From: Microbacterium sulfonylureivorans
Lineage (GTDB): Bacteria > Actinomycetota > Actinomycetes > Actinomycetales > Microbacteriaceae
Assembly: GCF_003999995.1 (NCBI RefSeq)
Contig: NZ_RJAD01000001.1
Span: forward strand, 806,001 to 870,000
Length of the DNA stretch: 64,000 nucleotides
Reading direction: 5' to 3'
The notes beneath the pieces are model-generated. The model did no database searches, was not told where the DNA came from, and was given only the letters and a program-made list of their open reading frames with translations. Shown one piece after another: positions 7,977 to 17,607 of the stretch (its first letter is position 1; every line of letters begins with the position of its first letter). The position numbers and the translations under genes were made by a program.

Positions 7977-9694
7977 TCCTGGCATCCGTCCCCCTGACCC
8001 TCGCCGCCGTCGTGCTCGCCGGATGCGCGACCGCCACCGCCGGCTCGACCACGCCGACCACGTCCGCCGTCGACGAGACGACGACCGAGGCGGCCGTCAC
8101 CATCGACTCCGACCTCGATGCCGACGCGGTGCTCGCGGCGAACGCCGACGTCACCACCGTGAACGACGACGAGTGGTCGGCGAACGATGCCGTCGACGTC
8201 GACCTCACCGGCGTCACGGCGTCCTCCGACTCGCCCGCCGTGACGGTCGACGGCTCGACCGTCACGATCACCGCGGCCGGGGTCTTCCGGCTCTCGGGCT
8301 CGCTCGACGGGCAGGTGCTCGTCGCCGCGCCCGACGACGCCCAGGTCGTGCTGCTCCTCGACGACGCCGAGATCGCGGCATCCGATTCACCCGCCATCAC
8401 CGTGCAGACCGCCGACGATGTCGCGATCGTGCTTGCCGACGGCAGTGAGAACACGGTGTCGGATGCTTCGTCCTACGCCGACGACGCCGAGGCGAACGCA
8501 GCGATCTACAGCGACGCAGACCTGACGATCTCGGGCACCGGATCTCTCGCCGTGGACGGCAACGGCGACGACGGGATCACCTCGACCGACGACCTCGTCG
8601 TCCTCTCCGGAGAGGTGACCGTCGACGCGGCCGACGATGCCCTGCGTGGCAAGGACTCGCTGACGGTGGAGGGCGGCACGCTCGACCTCGCCGCCGGCGG
8701 AGATGCGCTCAAGAGCGATCAGGCGGATGACGTCACGCAGGGCTTCATCGCCGTCGCGGGCGGCGACATCACCGCGACGAGCGGCGACGACGGGTTCGCC
8801 GCGGCGACCGACGTTGTCGTGACCGGAGGAACGCTCGACCTCACCGCCGGGACCTCCGGCAGCGCCGCTGACGCCTCGCCCCAGGGCATCTCGGCCGGCG
8901 TGGTCGTGGCGCTCGACGGCGGCGAGATCGCCGTCGAGGCGGCCGACGACGCGGTGCACTCCGACGGATCGATCGGCCTCGGCGGCGCCTCGGTGACGGT
9001 CACGGCCGGAGACGACGGCGTGCATGCCGAGCAGACGCTCGAGATCCGCGACGGGGCCGTGACGGTGACCGACGCGGTAGAAGGCCTCGAGGCGCAGAGC
9101 GTCGTCGTCGCGGGCGGCGCGGTCGATGTGACCTCGAGCGACGACGGCATCAACGCCGCGAGCGGCGCGGCCTCCTCGGATACGGACGGCCAGGGCGGCA
9201 TGGGCGGCGGGGGTGAGACCGACACCGGCGAGACGATCACCATCGCAGGCGGAACCGTGCGGGTCGCCGCGGTCGGCGACGGCCTCGACTCGAACGGCTC
9301 CATCGCGATCACCGGCGGGACGACCACGGTCTCGGGACCGAGCTCGGCCGGAGGGCAGGGAGCCGTCGACGCGAACGGCGCCGTCACGCTCGACGGCGGC
9401 GAGCTCTTCGTCGCGGGGAGCGTGCTGAAGACCCCCGACGGGGCGCAGCAGTGGGTCGCCGGCACCGCGAGCGGCTCGGTCGGCGACACGATCGAGATCA
9501 CGGATGCCGCGGGCAGCGTGATCGCGTCGTTCAGCGCCGACCAGTCCTTCGCGGCCGTGTTCTACAGCGGCCCGGGTCTCGAGGACGGCGCGAGCTACTC
9601 GATCGCGGTCGACGGCGTGATCGCGGCCACCGCCACCGAGGGAACCGGCGTCGCGTCGACCGGCGGACCGGGTGGAGGCGGACGCCGGCCCTGA
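7958..9694 (+). CDS. Secreted lipoprotein with DUF4353 carbohydrate-binding-like repeats
   Basis: A 578-residue surface protein. The signal peptide ends in the lipobox LAGC with Cys23 as the lipidated residue, followed by a Thr/Ser-rich linker. The rest is highly repetitive, Asp/Gly/Val-rich beta-helix-like sequence, with recurring units of the type 'DGG.i.v.aaDDgv.sdgsi.i.gG.vtvtagDDG', as in DUF4353 ('carbohydrate-binding domain-containing') proteins. A Gly-rich linker GGMGGGGE lies near residue 415 and the C-terminus ends GGPGGGGRRP. Start ATG 7958 has AGGAGGAA upstream. Translation is coupled to the VTC gene. It might hold polyanion or calcium at the surface; the acidic DD pairs suggest Ca2+ binding (inference). 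Confidence 0.8.
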   Translation: MLRRRLILASVPLTLAAVVLAGCATATAGSTTPTTSAVDETTTEAAVTIDSDLDADAVLAANADVTTVNDDEWSANDAVDVDLTGVTASSDSPAVTVDGSTVTITAAGVFRLSGSLDGQVLVAAPDDAQVVLLLDDAEIAASDSPAITVQTADDVAIVLADGSENTVSDASSYADDAEANAAIYSDADLTISGTGSLAVDGNGDDGITSTDDLVVLSGEVTVDAADDALRGKDSLTVEGGTLDLAAGGDALKSDQADDVTQGFIAVAGGDITATSGDDGFAAATDVVVTGGTLDLTAGTSGSAADASPQGISAGVVVALDGGEIAVEAADDAVHSDGSIGLGGASVTVTAGDDGVHAEQTLEIRDGAVTVTDAVEGLEAQSVVVAGGAVDVTSSDDGINAASGAASSDTDGQGGMGGGGETDTGETITIAGGTVRVAAVGDGLDSNGSIAITGGTTTVSGPSSAGGQGAVDANGAVTLDGGELFVAGSVLKTPDGAQQWVAGTASGSVGDTIEITDAAGSVIASFSADQSFAAVFYSGPGLEDGASYSIAVDGVIAATATEGTGVASTGGPGGGGRRP

Positions 9695-9718
9695 GCGACG
9701 GCGCAGGCTGCCGGCGTG

Positions 9719-9744
9719 GGCGGGACCGGGTGCACGGTTCCGCC
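9719..9744. terminator. Hairpin between convergent genes
   Basis: GGCGGGACCG and CGGTTCCGCC pair with one G-T pair around a 6-nt loop. An outer CGGCGCAGG/CCTGCGCCG pair (9699-9707, 9743-9751) can compete with it. It sits between the lipoprotein (+) and Lrp (-) stops and can serve both. Confidence 0.55.
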
Positions 9745-9790
9745 TGCGCCGGTTCTGCGCGCGCCCGCGTCTCGGAGCGCGTGCCGCGTG

Positions 9791-10687
9791 TCAGCCCGCG
9801 ACCACCGGCCGGAGCGTGCGGGCATAGTCCTCCTTGAGAACCGCGAGGTGGAACCAGGCCTCGAGGTGTGCGACCCCCGGCAGCGCGCGGATGCGCTCGA
9901 GGCTCGCGTAGAGCGCACCTGCGGTGGGCTCTACGAGTGTCGCGATCGCGTCGAAGCGGCCGAGCGTCCGTGCGGCGAAGTCGATGCCGCGCCAGGTGCG
10001 GAGCGCGTCGATGACCGTGTCGTCGTCGCCCGTGAGGCTCAGGCCGACGCCCATCGAGAGCTGGCGATGGGCGAGCCCGCGCGCCTCGACGGCGCTGATC
10101 TTGATGACACCGCCGTCGATGAGCCGCTGCACGCGGGTCGTCACCGCCGAGGGCGAGAGGCGCACCGCTTCGCCGAGCGCGCGGAAGCTCTTGCGCCCGT
10201 CGCGCTGGAGCTGCTCGATGAGGGCGGTGTCGGTCGCGTCGATCGTCACGTCGCCCTGGTAGTCGGAGACGAAGAAGCCCTTGACGACCGTCGAGTAGAT
10301 CAGCGTATTGATGTCGGCCACGCGAGGCAGTGCGCGGAACTGGGCGAGCAGGTCGTGGAGGGCCGACATCGATCCGAGCCGCACCTCGGTGACCAGGTCG
10401 TGCGCTCCGCCGACGGCCGAGACGAGGACGGTCTCGCTCACACCGCGCAGGTGCTGGGCGACAGGCTCGGCGGGGCCGTCGGTGCGGACCGACACATGGG
10501 CGAGCACATGCTGGCCGAGGAAGACCGGGTCGACGGCCGCGACGACACGGACGGTGCCGTCGGCGAGCATCGCGTTCAGGCGGGCCGACACGGCGGCGCG
10601 CGACTGGCCCAGCTCGGTCGAGAGCGAGTGGATACTGGCGCGCCCGTTGACCTGGAGGGCGCGGATGAGTTCGGCGTCGAAGTCCAT
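9791..10687 (-). CDS. Tandem (double-module) Lrp/AsnC family regulator
   Basis: A 298-residue protein, about twice the usual Lrp length. It contains two consecutive modules, each a helix-turn-helix plus a RAM-like ligand domain: HTH 1 at residues ~1-45 (AELIRALQVNGRASIHSLS), effector domain ~60-135, HTH 2 at ~150-195 (DTALIEQLQRDGRKSFRAL) and effector domain ~205-285. The ATG at 10687 begins exactly at the first HTH; an upstream extension would be Arg-rich and lack homology. It is divergent from the MFS/amidohydrolase/decarboxylase/ureohydrolase operon and is its likely regulator, with an amino acid or its keto acid as effector (inference). Confidence 0.85.
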   Translation of the reverse strand: MDFDAELIRALQVNGRASIHSLSTELGQSRAAVSARLNAMLADGTVRVVAAVDPVFLGQHVLAHVSVRTDGPAEPVAQHLRGVSETVLVSAVGGAHDLVTEVRLGSMSALHDLLAQFRALPRVADINTLIYSTVVKGFFVSDYQGDVTIDATDTALIEQLQRDGRKSFRALGEAVRLSPSAVTTRVQRLIDGGVIKISAVEARGLAHRQLSMGVGLSLTGDDDTVIDALRTWRGIDFAARTLGRFDAIATLVEPTAGALYASLERIRALPGVAHLEAWFHLAVLKEDYARTLRPVVAG

Positions 10688-10901
10688 GATTCCCGTCGAT
10701 CGGCGATTTTCCGTGGAACGCTTGACCCGGACGACAATAGTCCAGTCGAGGAACCGCTTGATAGGACGCTCCGCGTGATTCTGGCATCCGCGACGACCAG
10801 AAGTCCACTGAACAGCGTCCCGTGCTGGAGTTGTGCGCTTGCCATGCCGCTCCGGGCTCCCTAGCATCCAACGCAACTCGACATACCGCGAAGGAGCGGC
10901 A

Positions 10902-12224
10902 ATGACCTCCACCTCCACCCGGGCACGGCGCGCAGGATTCGCCGCGTTCGTCGGCACCACCATCGAGTGGTACGACTTCTACGTCTACGCGACGGCGGCC
11001 GCGCTGGTCTTCGGACCCCTCTTCTTCCCGAGCGGCGACCCGCTCGCCGAGACCGCCGCGGCGTTCGCCACGTTCGCGGTCGCCTTCCTCGTGCGGCCCC
11101 TCGGCGGCATCATCTTCGGCCACATCGGCGACAAGCTCGGCCGGCGCGTGTCCCTCGTGATCACGCTTCTCCTGATGGGCGTGGCGACGGTGCTCGTCGG
11201 CTGCCTCCCGACGTACGAGAGCATCGGCATCCTGGCCCCGATCCTGCTGATCCTGCTGCGTGCGCTGCAGGGCCTCGCGGTCGGCGGCGAGTGGGGCGGT
11301 GCGGTTCTCATGAGCGTCGAGCACGCCCCCGAGAAGTCCAAGACCTTCTACGGCGGCTTCACCCAGCTCGGCAACCCCGCCGGCGCACTGCTGGCCTCGG
11401 GCATCTTCGCGATCATGTCGCGCTTCGGCGACGACTTCATCATGAACGGCGGATGGCGCATCCCGTTCCTGCTGTCGATCGTGCTCATCGCCGTCGGCCT
11501 GTGGGTCCGCTACCGCGTCGAGGAGTCGCCGGTCTTCGAGAGCAAGATCGAGGGCCGCAAGCAGTCGATGCCCCTCGCGTACGCCCTGCGCGTCAACTGG
11601 CGCCCGATCCTCCTCGGCATCGGCATCCTGCCGATCTCGACCGGCGGCTACTACCTCGCGACGACCTTCGCCACGGCGTACGCCACCGGCGAGCCCATCG
11701 CGATGAGCCCCCAGCTGATCCTCGACGCGATGACGATCGCCTCGTTCATCGAGTTCGTGGTGACCCTGCCGGTCGCGTGGCTCGGAGACAAGTGGGGCCG
11801 CAAGAACATCATGTACATCGGTCTCGCGACGTCGGTGCTGACCTTCGTGCCGTTCCTGCTCATCCTGCCGGGCGAGGTCGCTCCGCTCATCTTCCTGTTC
11901 GCTTCGCTGACCCGCGTCGCGATGAGCGCGACCTATGCCCCCCTCGCCGCCCTGCTGGCCCAGATGTTCCGCCCGCAGGCGCGCTACACGTCGCTCGCAC
12001 TGTCCTACGGCGTCGGCGCCGCGATCTGGGCGGGCTTCTCCCCCTGGTTCGCGACGCAGCTGATCGCGTGGACGGGCAGCGTGTGGTCGGTCATCGCGAT
12101 GTTCACGGGCATGGCCGTGCTCGCGGCGATCTGCACGAAGCTCGCGCCGCAGCACTCCGACGAGGCACCGGTGACCGAATCGTTCACCGCCCGCACCGAC
12201 ACCACGACGAACCGCGTCGCATGA
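10902..12224 (+). CDS. MHS-family MFS transporter
   Basis: A 440-residue proton symporter of the metabolite:H+ symporter group, with 12 predicted membrane helices. Family marks are the N-terminal GTTIEWYDFYVYATAAAL motif, the loop 2-3 signature GDKLGRR, and LRALQGLAVGGEWGGAVL. The family imports organic acids, betaine-like or amino-acid-derived compounds. ATG 10902 has GAAGGAGC upstream. It heads a four-gene operon and overlaps the amidohydrolase by 4 nt (ATGA). In this context it probably imports the guanidino or amide substrate used downstream (inference). Confidence 0.87.
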   Translation: MTSTSTRARRAGFAAFVGTTIEWYDFYVYATAAALVFGPLFFPSGDPLAETAAAFATFAVAFLVRPLGGIIFGHIGDKLGRRVSLVITLLLMGVATVLVGCLPTYESIGILAPILLILLRALQGLAVGGEWGGAVLMSVEHAPEKSKTFYGGFTQLGNPAGALLASGIFAIMSRFGDDFIMNGGWRIPFLLSIVLIAVGLWVRYRVEESPVFESKIEGRKQSMPLAYALRVNWRPILLGIGILPISTGGYYLATTFATAYATGEPIAMSPQLILDAMTIASFIEFVVTLPVAWLGDKWGRKNIMYIGLATSVLTFVPFLLILPGEVAPLIFLFASLTRVAMSATYAPLAALLAQMFRPQARYTSLALSYGVGAAIWAGFSPWFATQLIAWTGSVWSVIAMFTGMAVLAAICTKLAPQHSDEAPVTESFTARTDTTTNRVA

Positions 12225-13891
12225 GGAAGCTCGCAGCCTTCGACCGGCCGTCGCAGTCGGTCACCCGCCTCGTCACCGCGCGCGTCATCCGCACCCTCGA
12301 CTCCGGCGACTCCGCCGCCACCGCGATGCTCATCGATCGCGGCCGGGTCCTCGCCACGGGCACGCGCCACGAGTGCGCCGCGGTGGCCGAGCGGTCGGGA
12401 CTGGATGCCGAGCACGTCGACTTCGGCGACGCGGTGATCGTCCCGGGCTTCGTCGACGCCCATGCCCATCCGCTGATGTACGGCCAGCTGATGACGTGGG
12501 TGGACTGCGGGCCGGCGAAGGCGTCGAGCATCCCCGAGATCGTGGCCCTGCTCAGGGCCGCGGCGGAACGCCTCCCGGCCGGCCGACCGGTGCGCGGCTA
12601 CGGCTACGAGCACCGCAACCTGGCCGAGCAGCGGCATCCCACCCGCTTCGAACTCGACGCGGTGGCGACCGACCGCGAGGTGTACCTCATGAACGCGTCG
12701 GGTCACGGCGGGGTCGTCAACTCGTTCACCTTCGCGAAGAACGGCGTCACGCGCGACACTCCCGATCCCGACGGCGGCGAGATCTTCCGCGACGCGGAGG
12801 GCGAGCTGACGGGAGAGATCTCGGATGCCGCGTGCAACATGCTCACGGGAGTCCACGGCGTGAAGATCGGCCATCACGGCCCCAACTTCCACCTGGCCGA
12901 CGAGCCGGAGGAGCACCTGCGTCAGCTCGACGTGGCGACGCAGCGGTTCCTGGCCGGAGGCGTGACCACCATCGGCGACGCGCAGGTGTCGCGCCGCGAG
13001 TTCGACATGTACCTGCGCCTCGCGGAGGCCGGACGCCTCGACGTGCGCGTGTCGATGTACCTGCTCTCGCACCTCCTCGACGACGCGCTGGAGATGGGCC
13101 TCGTGGGGCAGTTCGGCAACGCGCACCTCAGCTTCGCCGGCATCAAGCTCTACGCGGACGGCACGCTGGGCGGCTGGACGGCCTACTTTCCCGACGGCTA
13201 CGTCGGCGATCCGTGCCGCACCGGCCAGCTGTACCACGAGCCGGCGGACTATGCGGAGCTCATCCGCAAGGCGCACGCGGCGGGACTGCAGACCGCGACC
13301 CACGCCCAGTCGCCGACGGCCATCGAGATGGTGGTCTCGGCGATCGAGGCGGCACTCGAGGAGCGTCCCGATGCCGACGCCCGGCACCGCATCGAGCACT
13401 GTGGCCTGCCGACGCCCGAGCAGATCCGCCGCATGGCCGCCTCCGGCATCCGGCCGGTCAACCAGCCTCAGCACTACTTCAACTGGGGCGAGGGCGTCGA
13501 GCAGGCGATCGGCACCCCCGGCGAGCGCTTCAACCCGCTCGGAGAGTTCGAGGCCGCCGGCGTGCCCTTCACGATCTCATCGGACGCGCCGGTCGCCGAG
13601 CCGCTCCCGCTCGAAGCCATCCAGACCGCGGCGACGCGCGTCACACGACGGGGCCACAAGCTGGGCGCCGACGACCTGCGGGTGTCGGCATCGGCCGCGC
13701 TGCGGGCCCACACCATCGAGGGGGCGGTGTCGCTCGGGCGCGAAGACGATCTGGGGTCGCTCGAGGTCGGGAAGTACGCCGACTTCGCCGTGCTCGGCGA
13801 CGACCCGCTGACGGCAGCGCACGAGGACATCGCGAAGATCGCCGTGCTCGAGACCTGGGTCGGCGGCGAGCGTCGCCACCGGGCCGCCTGA
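12221..13891 (+). CDS. YtcJ-like amidohydrolase (amidohydrolase_3)
   Basis: A 556-residue cytoplasmic metal-dependent hydrolase. It has a small beta-sandwich start (RLVTARVIRTLDSG), the metal motif FVDAHAHP near residue 80, HAQSPTAIE near 360, HRIEHCG near 390, and the metal/catalytic ISSDAPVAEPLP near 455. These match the amidohydrolase_3/YtcJ group, which hydrolyses amides or formamides of unknown exact nature. Translation is coupled to the MFS transporter by an ATGA overlap. It could release the amino or guanidino acid from an N-acyl precursor before the decarboxylase step (inference). Confidence 0.83.
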   Translation: MRKLAAFDRPSQSVTRLVTARVIRTLDSGDSAATAMLIDRGRVLATGTRHECAAVAERSGLDAEHVDFGDAVIVPGFVDAHAHPLMYGQLMTWVDCGPAKASSIPEIVALLRAAAERLPAGRPVRGYGYEHRNLAEQRHPTRFELDAVATDREVYLMNASGHGGVVNSFTFAKNGVTRDTPDPDGGEIFRDAEGELTGEISDAACNMLTGVHGVKIGHHGPNFHLADEPEEHLRQLDVATQRFLAGGVTTIGDAQVSRREFDMYLRLAEAGRLDVRVSMYLLSHLLDDALEMGLVGQFGNAHLSFAGIKLYADGTLGGWTAYFPDGYVGDPCRTGQLYHEPADYAELIRKAHAAGLQTATHAQSPTAIEMVVSAIEAALEERPDADARHRIEHCGLPTPEQIRRMAASGIRPVNQPQHYFNWGEGVEQAIGTPGERFNPLGEFEAAGVPFTISSDAPVAEPLPLEAIQTAATRVTRRGHKLGADDLRVSASAALRAHTIEGAVSLGREDDLGSLEVGKYADFAVLGDDPLTAAHEDIAKIAVLETWVGGERRHRAA

Positions 13892-13905
13892 CGAAGGGCC
13901 GACCG

Positions 13906-15504
13906 ATGACCGCACAGCAGTACGCCGACACCGCGGGACGCGCGATCCTGGAGACGATCCGCGCGTACGGTGTGACCACGATCTTCGGGATCCCGGGCAC
14001 GCACAACCTCGAGCTCTACCGCCCGCTCGCCGAGCTCGGCATCCGCGCGGTCACCAGCCGGCATGAGCAGGGCGCCGGCTATGCCGCCGACGGATGGTCG
14101 CAGCAGACCGGGCTGCCGGGGGTCGTCATCACGACGTCGGGACCCGGACTCCAGAACGCGATGAGCGCGATCGGCACGGCGTTCTGCGAGTCCCGTCCGC
14201 TGCTCGTGATCTCGCCCGGCGTCCCGCTCGGCGCGGAGTTCCGCGACATCGGCACCCTCCACGAGACCAAGGACGCGACGGCGATGGTCGGCGCGATCGC
14301 AGAGTGGTCGCGTCGTGTCGAGACGGCCGCCGATGCCGTCGACGCCGTCCACGACGCGTTCGCGCTCTTCCGGTCGGGCCGGCCCCGCCCCGTGCACATC
14401 GAGGTCCCGCTGGATGTGCTCGAAGCGCCTGCCGAGGTCGCGGCCGACGCGCGGGCGGCGCGCCCCGCGCCGGCACCCGCGCGCGGCGAGGCGGCCGCCG
14501 TCCGCGAGGCGGCGGCCCTCATCGCGACCGCGCAGTCGCCCGTCATCGTCGCCGGCGGCGGTGCCGCGCGCGCCGGGCGGCAGGTGACCGCGCTCGCCGA
14601 GCGGCTGGGCGCTCCGGTCGTGACGACGCTCAACGGCAAGGGCGCCGTCGATGAGCGGCATCCGCTCTCGCTCGGCTCCAACCTGCGCCTCGCCGCCGCG
14701 CGGGAGGTCGCCGAGGAGGCCGACGTGCTCATCGTCCTCGGCTCGAAACTGGGCGAGGCGGAGCTGTGGGCTCCCTCGCTGGCCGCCCGCGGCAGGGTGG
14801 TGCGCGTCGACATCTCGCCCGCGCAGCTCCACAAGAACCTCGATGCGACGGTCGGCATCGCCGGCGACTGCGCCGCCGTCGTCGAGGCGCTCCTCGCCGC
14901 CCTCCCCGCCTCGGGGCGCGCCCAGCCGGATCTCGAAGAACTCCGCGCCGCGATCACCGCCGAGATCCGAGCCGCCGCCCCCGAGACGGCGGCCCTCGCG
15001 GAGGTCATCGCCGCGGCCCTGCCCGACGGCGCGATCGTCGCCGGCGACTCGTCGCAGATCGTGTACCTGGGGCTCGCGAACGTGCTGCGCCAGCCGCGCC
15101 CGCACTCGATGCTCTACACCCCCACCTACGCCACGCTCGGGTACGGGCTGCCCGCCGCGATCGGCGCCCGCGTGGCGCAGACCGAGCGCCCGGTCGTCTG
15201 CGTGATCGGCGACGGCGCGCTCATGTTCTGCGTCAACGAACTGGCCACCGCCGTCGAGCAGGGCCTCGACCTGACCGTCGTGTGCGTCGACAACGGCGGC
15301 TACGCCGAGATCCGCCAGAACGAGGTGGATCGAGGCATCCGCCCCATCGGAGTCGACCTCGTCCAGCCGGACTGGGTCGCCCTCGCGGATGCGTTCGGTG
15401 CGACCGGCCGACGCGCGGAGTCCGCCCTTCAGATCGCCGACGCGATACACGCCGCGGTGGCGGCGGGCGGTGTGCAGCTCGTGCACGTGCCGCAGGCCAC
15501 CTGA
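13906..15504 (+). CDS. ThDP-dependent decarboxylase, 5-guanidino-2-oxopentanoate decarboxylase-like
   Basis: A 532-residue acetolactate-synthase-fold enzyme with three domains: N-terminal Pyr domain with the ThDP-activating Glu in [15 protein letters not shown] (~53), central domain ~190-320, and PP domain with the GDG...N motif ([16 protein letters not shown], then VDNGGYAE, ~435-470). The Gly-Ile-Pro-Gly-Thr-His start ([15 protein letters not shown]) is typical of AruI-like decarboxylases rather than valine-pathway IlvB. AruI turns 2-ketoarginine into 4-guanidinobutyraldehyde. The ureohydrolase immediately downstream fits that pathway. A benzoylformate-type alternative cannot be excluded. 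Confidence 0.72.
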   Translation: MTAQQYADTAGRAILETIRAYGVTTIFGIPGTHNLELYRPLAELGIRAVTSRHEQGAGYAADGWSQQTGLPGVVITTSGPGLQNAMSAIGTAFCESRPLLVISPGVPLGAEFRDIGTLHETKDATAMVGAIAEWSRRVETAADAVDAVHDAFALFRSGRPRPVHIEVPLDVLEAPAEVAADARAARPAPAPARGEAAAVREAAALIATAQSPVIVAGGGAARAGRQVTALAERLGAPVVTTLNGKGAVDERHPLSLGSNLRLAAAREVAEEADVLIVLGSKLGEAELWAPSLAARGRVVRVDISPAQLHKNLDATVGIAGDCAAVVEALLAALPASGRAQPDLEELRAAITAEIRAAAPETAALAEVIAAALPDGAIVAGDSSQIVYLGLANVLRQPRPHSMLYTPTYATLGYGLPAAIGARVAQTERPVVCVIGDGALMFCVNELATAVEQGLDLTVVCVDNGGYAEIRQNEVDRGIRPIGVDLVQPDWVALADAFGATGRRAESALQIADAIHAAVAAGGVQLVHVPQAT

Positions 15505-15548
15505 ACACCGAACCCGCCACGAGCGGCCATCGAGACGAGAGGAACGTC

Positions 15549-16514
15549 ATGACCGACAACATCGGCCCTGTCGATGCATCCGCCAACCCGCGCTACTCCG
15601 GCATCGCGACATTCGCACGACTGCCCCGCATCGAGGACGTCGCGAGCGCCGACATCGCGATCGTCGGCGTCCCGTTCGACGCCGGGGTGAGCTATCGCCC
15701 GGGCGCACGCTTCGGGCCTTCGCACGTGCGCGAATCGTCGCGCCTGCTGCGTCCCTACAACCCGGCGCAGGACGTGTCGCCGTTCTCGGCGGCGCAGGTG
15801 GTCGACGCCGGCGACATCCCGGCGAACCCGTTCGACATCGACGCGGCCGTCGAGGAGATCGAGAGTGCGGCACTCGACCTCGGCGGGCGGGTGCAGCGCA
15901 TCGTCACCGTCGGCGGCGATCACACCATCGCCCTGCCCCTCCTGCGCGCAGTGGCGAAGCAGCACGGCCCCGTGGCGGTGCTGCACTTCGACGCGCACCT
16001 CGACACGTGGGACACCTACTTCGGCGCTCCCGTGACGCACGGCACGCCGTTCCGCCGCGCGAGCGAGGAGGGGCTCATCGACCTCACGGCGAGCTGCCAC
16101 GTCGGCACGCGCGGCCCGCTGTATTCGAAGCAGGATCTCGAGGACGACGAGCGCCTCGGCTTCTCCATCGTCTCGAGCGTCGACATCGAGACGCAGGGAG
16201 TCGAGGCCGCGATCGACCGGATGCTGCGCCGCCTCGGCGATCGACCGGTGTACGTCTCGATCGACATCGACGTGCTCGATCCCGCGCACGCACCCGGCAC
16301 CGGAACGCCGGAGGCGGGCGGGATGACGAGCCGTGAGCTGCTCCGGATGCTCCGCAGCCTCAGCGTCTGCGACATCGTCGGCGCGGACGTGGTCGAGGTC
16401 TCCCCCGCGTACGACCACGCCCAGGTCACCGGCATCGCAGCGAGTCACGTCGTCTACGAGCTCGTCACGCTCATGGCCGCCCGGATCGCGACGCACGGCG
16501 GCGCTCGCGCCTGA
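15549..16514 (+). CDS. Agmatinase/guanidinobutyrase-type ureohydrolase
   Basis: A 321-residue Mn2+-dependent ureohydrolase that splits urea from a guanidino compound. All metal motifs are present: [11 protein letters not shown] (~121), [10 protein letters not shown] (~146) and [19 protein letters not shown] (~237). The N-terminal [22 protein letters not shown] is typical of the agmatinase group. Start ATG 15549 follows GAGAGGAA. As last gene of the operon after a ketoarginine-type decarboxylase, guanidinobutyrase is the likeliest role (product 4-aminobutyrate plus urea); agmatinase is the alternative. No urease gene is nearby. Confidence 0.83.
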   Translation: MTDNIGPVDASANPRYSGIATFARLPRIEDVASADIAIVGVPFDAGVSYRPGARFGPSHVRESSRLLRPYNPAQDVSPFSAAQVVDAGDIPANPFDIDAAVEEIESAALDLGGRVQRIVTVGGDHTIALPLLRAVAKQHGPVAVLHFDAHLDTWDTYFGAPVTHGTPFRRASEEGLIDLTASCHVGTRGPLYSKQDLEDDERLGFSIVSSVDIETQGVEAAIDRMLRRLGDRPVYVSIDIDVLDPAHAPGTGTPEAGGMTSRELLRMLRSLSVCDIVGADVVEVSPAYDHAQVTGIAASHVVYELVTLMAARIATHGGARA

Positions 16515-16541
16515 ACGGCGCAGGGCGGACGGATGCTCCGC

Positions 16542-17492
16542 TCAGCGGTCGACCGGAACGCCGCTCTCGAGCAGCGCGACGTCCTGCAGCGTGGGCGCGC
16601 CCTCCCACTCGCCCGTGACCATGCAGGTCAGCGCACCGCACGAGTTCGCCATCTCGAGAGCCGTCTCGATCGTCCCCCCGCGTATGCGGCGGGAGAGGTA
16701 CCCCGCGACGAACGCGTCGCCGGCACCGATCCGGTCGAGCACCCGCACCGGGTGGCCGGCGGCATCCCACCGTCCTTCGGCGGCACCGGTGGTCGCGCCG
16801 TCCTTGCCCTGCTTGATGATCACTTCCTTCGGTCCCAGCGCGAGGACCGCGGCGATCACCTCGTCGACCGACGGCGTTCCGCCGAGCAGCAGCCGGAACT
16901 CGTCGAGGCTGCCGAACACGACCTGCGCGCGTCGGACCATCGTCATATACAGCTCGGCCGCGTCGGCCGGGCTGATCAGCCCCGGCCGGTGGTCGATGTC
17001 GAACGACAGGCGCGCACCCACCGACTCCACCAGATCGGCGGCCTGCACGGCGGCCCTGCGAGCCGACTCGGAGATCGCCATCGTGACGCCGGTCGTGTGG
17101 ACGACGCTCGACGGGCGCAGCGGGAGCGCAACCACATCGGACGGGCCCAGCATCGATCCCGCGCTGCCCGTGCGGTAGTAGGTCACCCGCACGCGGTCCT
17201 CGAGACGACGCTCCTTGACCATCAGCCCGGTCGACGCGGCATGGGTCGTCCGGGCGATGACCGTCACACCCTCACCGCGGATGCCGTCACGCACGATCCG
17301 GCCGAAGGGGTCCTGCCCGAGCACGCCCACCCATCCGGCGCGCAGACCGAGGCGCGTCGCGGCGATCGCCACGTTGGACTCGGGACCTCCGAAGGAGATC
17401 CGAGTCGCGCTCGTCGCCGAGAGCGGCCCGATCGACCACGGGTCGATGAGCCCCAGGGCTTCGCCCACGCACCACAGCTCGACGTCGCTCAC
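16542..17492 (-). CDS. PfkB-family sugar kinase (KDG kinase-like)
   Basis: A 316-residue ribokinase-fold enzyme. It has the N-terminal substrate motif FGGPESNVAIAATRLG (~37) and the PfkB signature 2 DRIGAGDAFVAGYLS (~258) with the catalytic Asp. The arrangement and WCVGEALGLIDP start resemble 2-keto-3-deoxygluconate or fructokinase-type members; the substrate is not certain. GTG 17492 is preferred because GAGGGGAG lies 5 nt upstream; longer starts add a low-complexity Arg/Pro stretch. It is convergent with the ureohydrolase (27 bp gap) and has its own candidate promoter about 60 bp upstream. Confidence 0.78.
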   Translation of the reverse strand: MSDVELWCVGEALGLIDPWSIGPLSATSATRISFGGPESNVAIAATRLGLRAGWVGVLGQDPFGRIVRDGIRGEGVTVIARTTHAASTGLMVKERRLEDRVRVTYYRTGSAGSMLGPSDVVALPLRPSSVVHTTGVTMAISESARRAAVQAADLVESVGARLSFDIDHRPGLISPADAAELYMTMVRRAQVVFGSLDEFRLLLGGTPSVDEVIAAVLALGPKEVIIKQGKDGATTGAAEGRWDAAGHPVRVLDRIGAGDAFVAGYLSRRIRGGTIETALEMANSCGALTCMVTGEWEGAPTLQDVALLESGVPVDR

Positions 17493-17551
17493 GCGCACTC
17501 CCCTCACCCATGACGGCGGAGGGCACGGGCGCCTCCTGCGCCGCCGGTCCG

Positions 17552-17557
17552 ATGCTA
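17552..17557 (-). promoter_or_regulatory. -10 box candidate for the PfkB kinase gene
   Basis: TAGCAT on the minus strand, 59 bp before the GTG start, within GGTAGCATCGGACC. No good -35 is visible. Confidence 0.4.
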
Positions 17558-17607
17558 CCGCCGGGAGCGTGCGTCGACAGGGGTCGACAGTCCGCGTCCG
17601 GTGCGGG

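Noticed and set aside
9531..12155. Very long minus-strand open frame opposite the lipoprotein/Lrp/MFS genes
   Set aside because: Antisense shadow caused by high GC; Arg/His/Asp-rich low-complexity product, no family motif, crosses three well-supported genes.
13474..15486. Long minus-strand open frame opposite the ThDP decarboxylase
   Set aside because: Product is Arg/Gly/Val/Asp low-complexity without motifs; the plus-strand gene has intact ThDP motifs.
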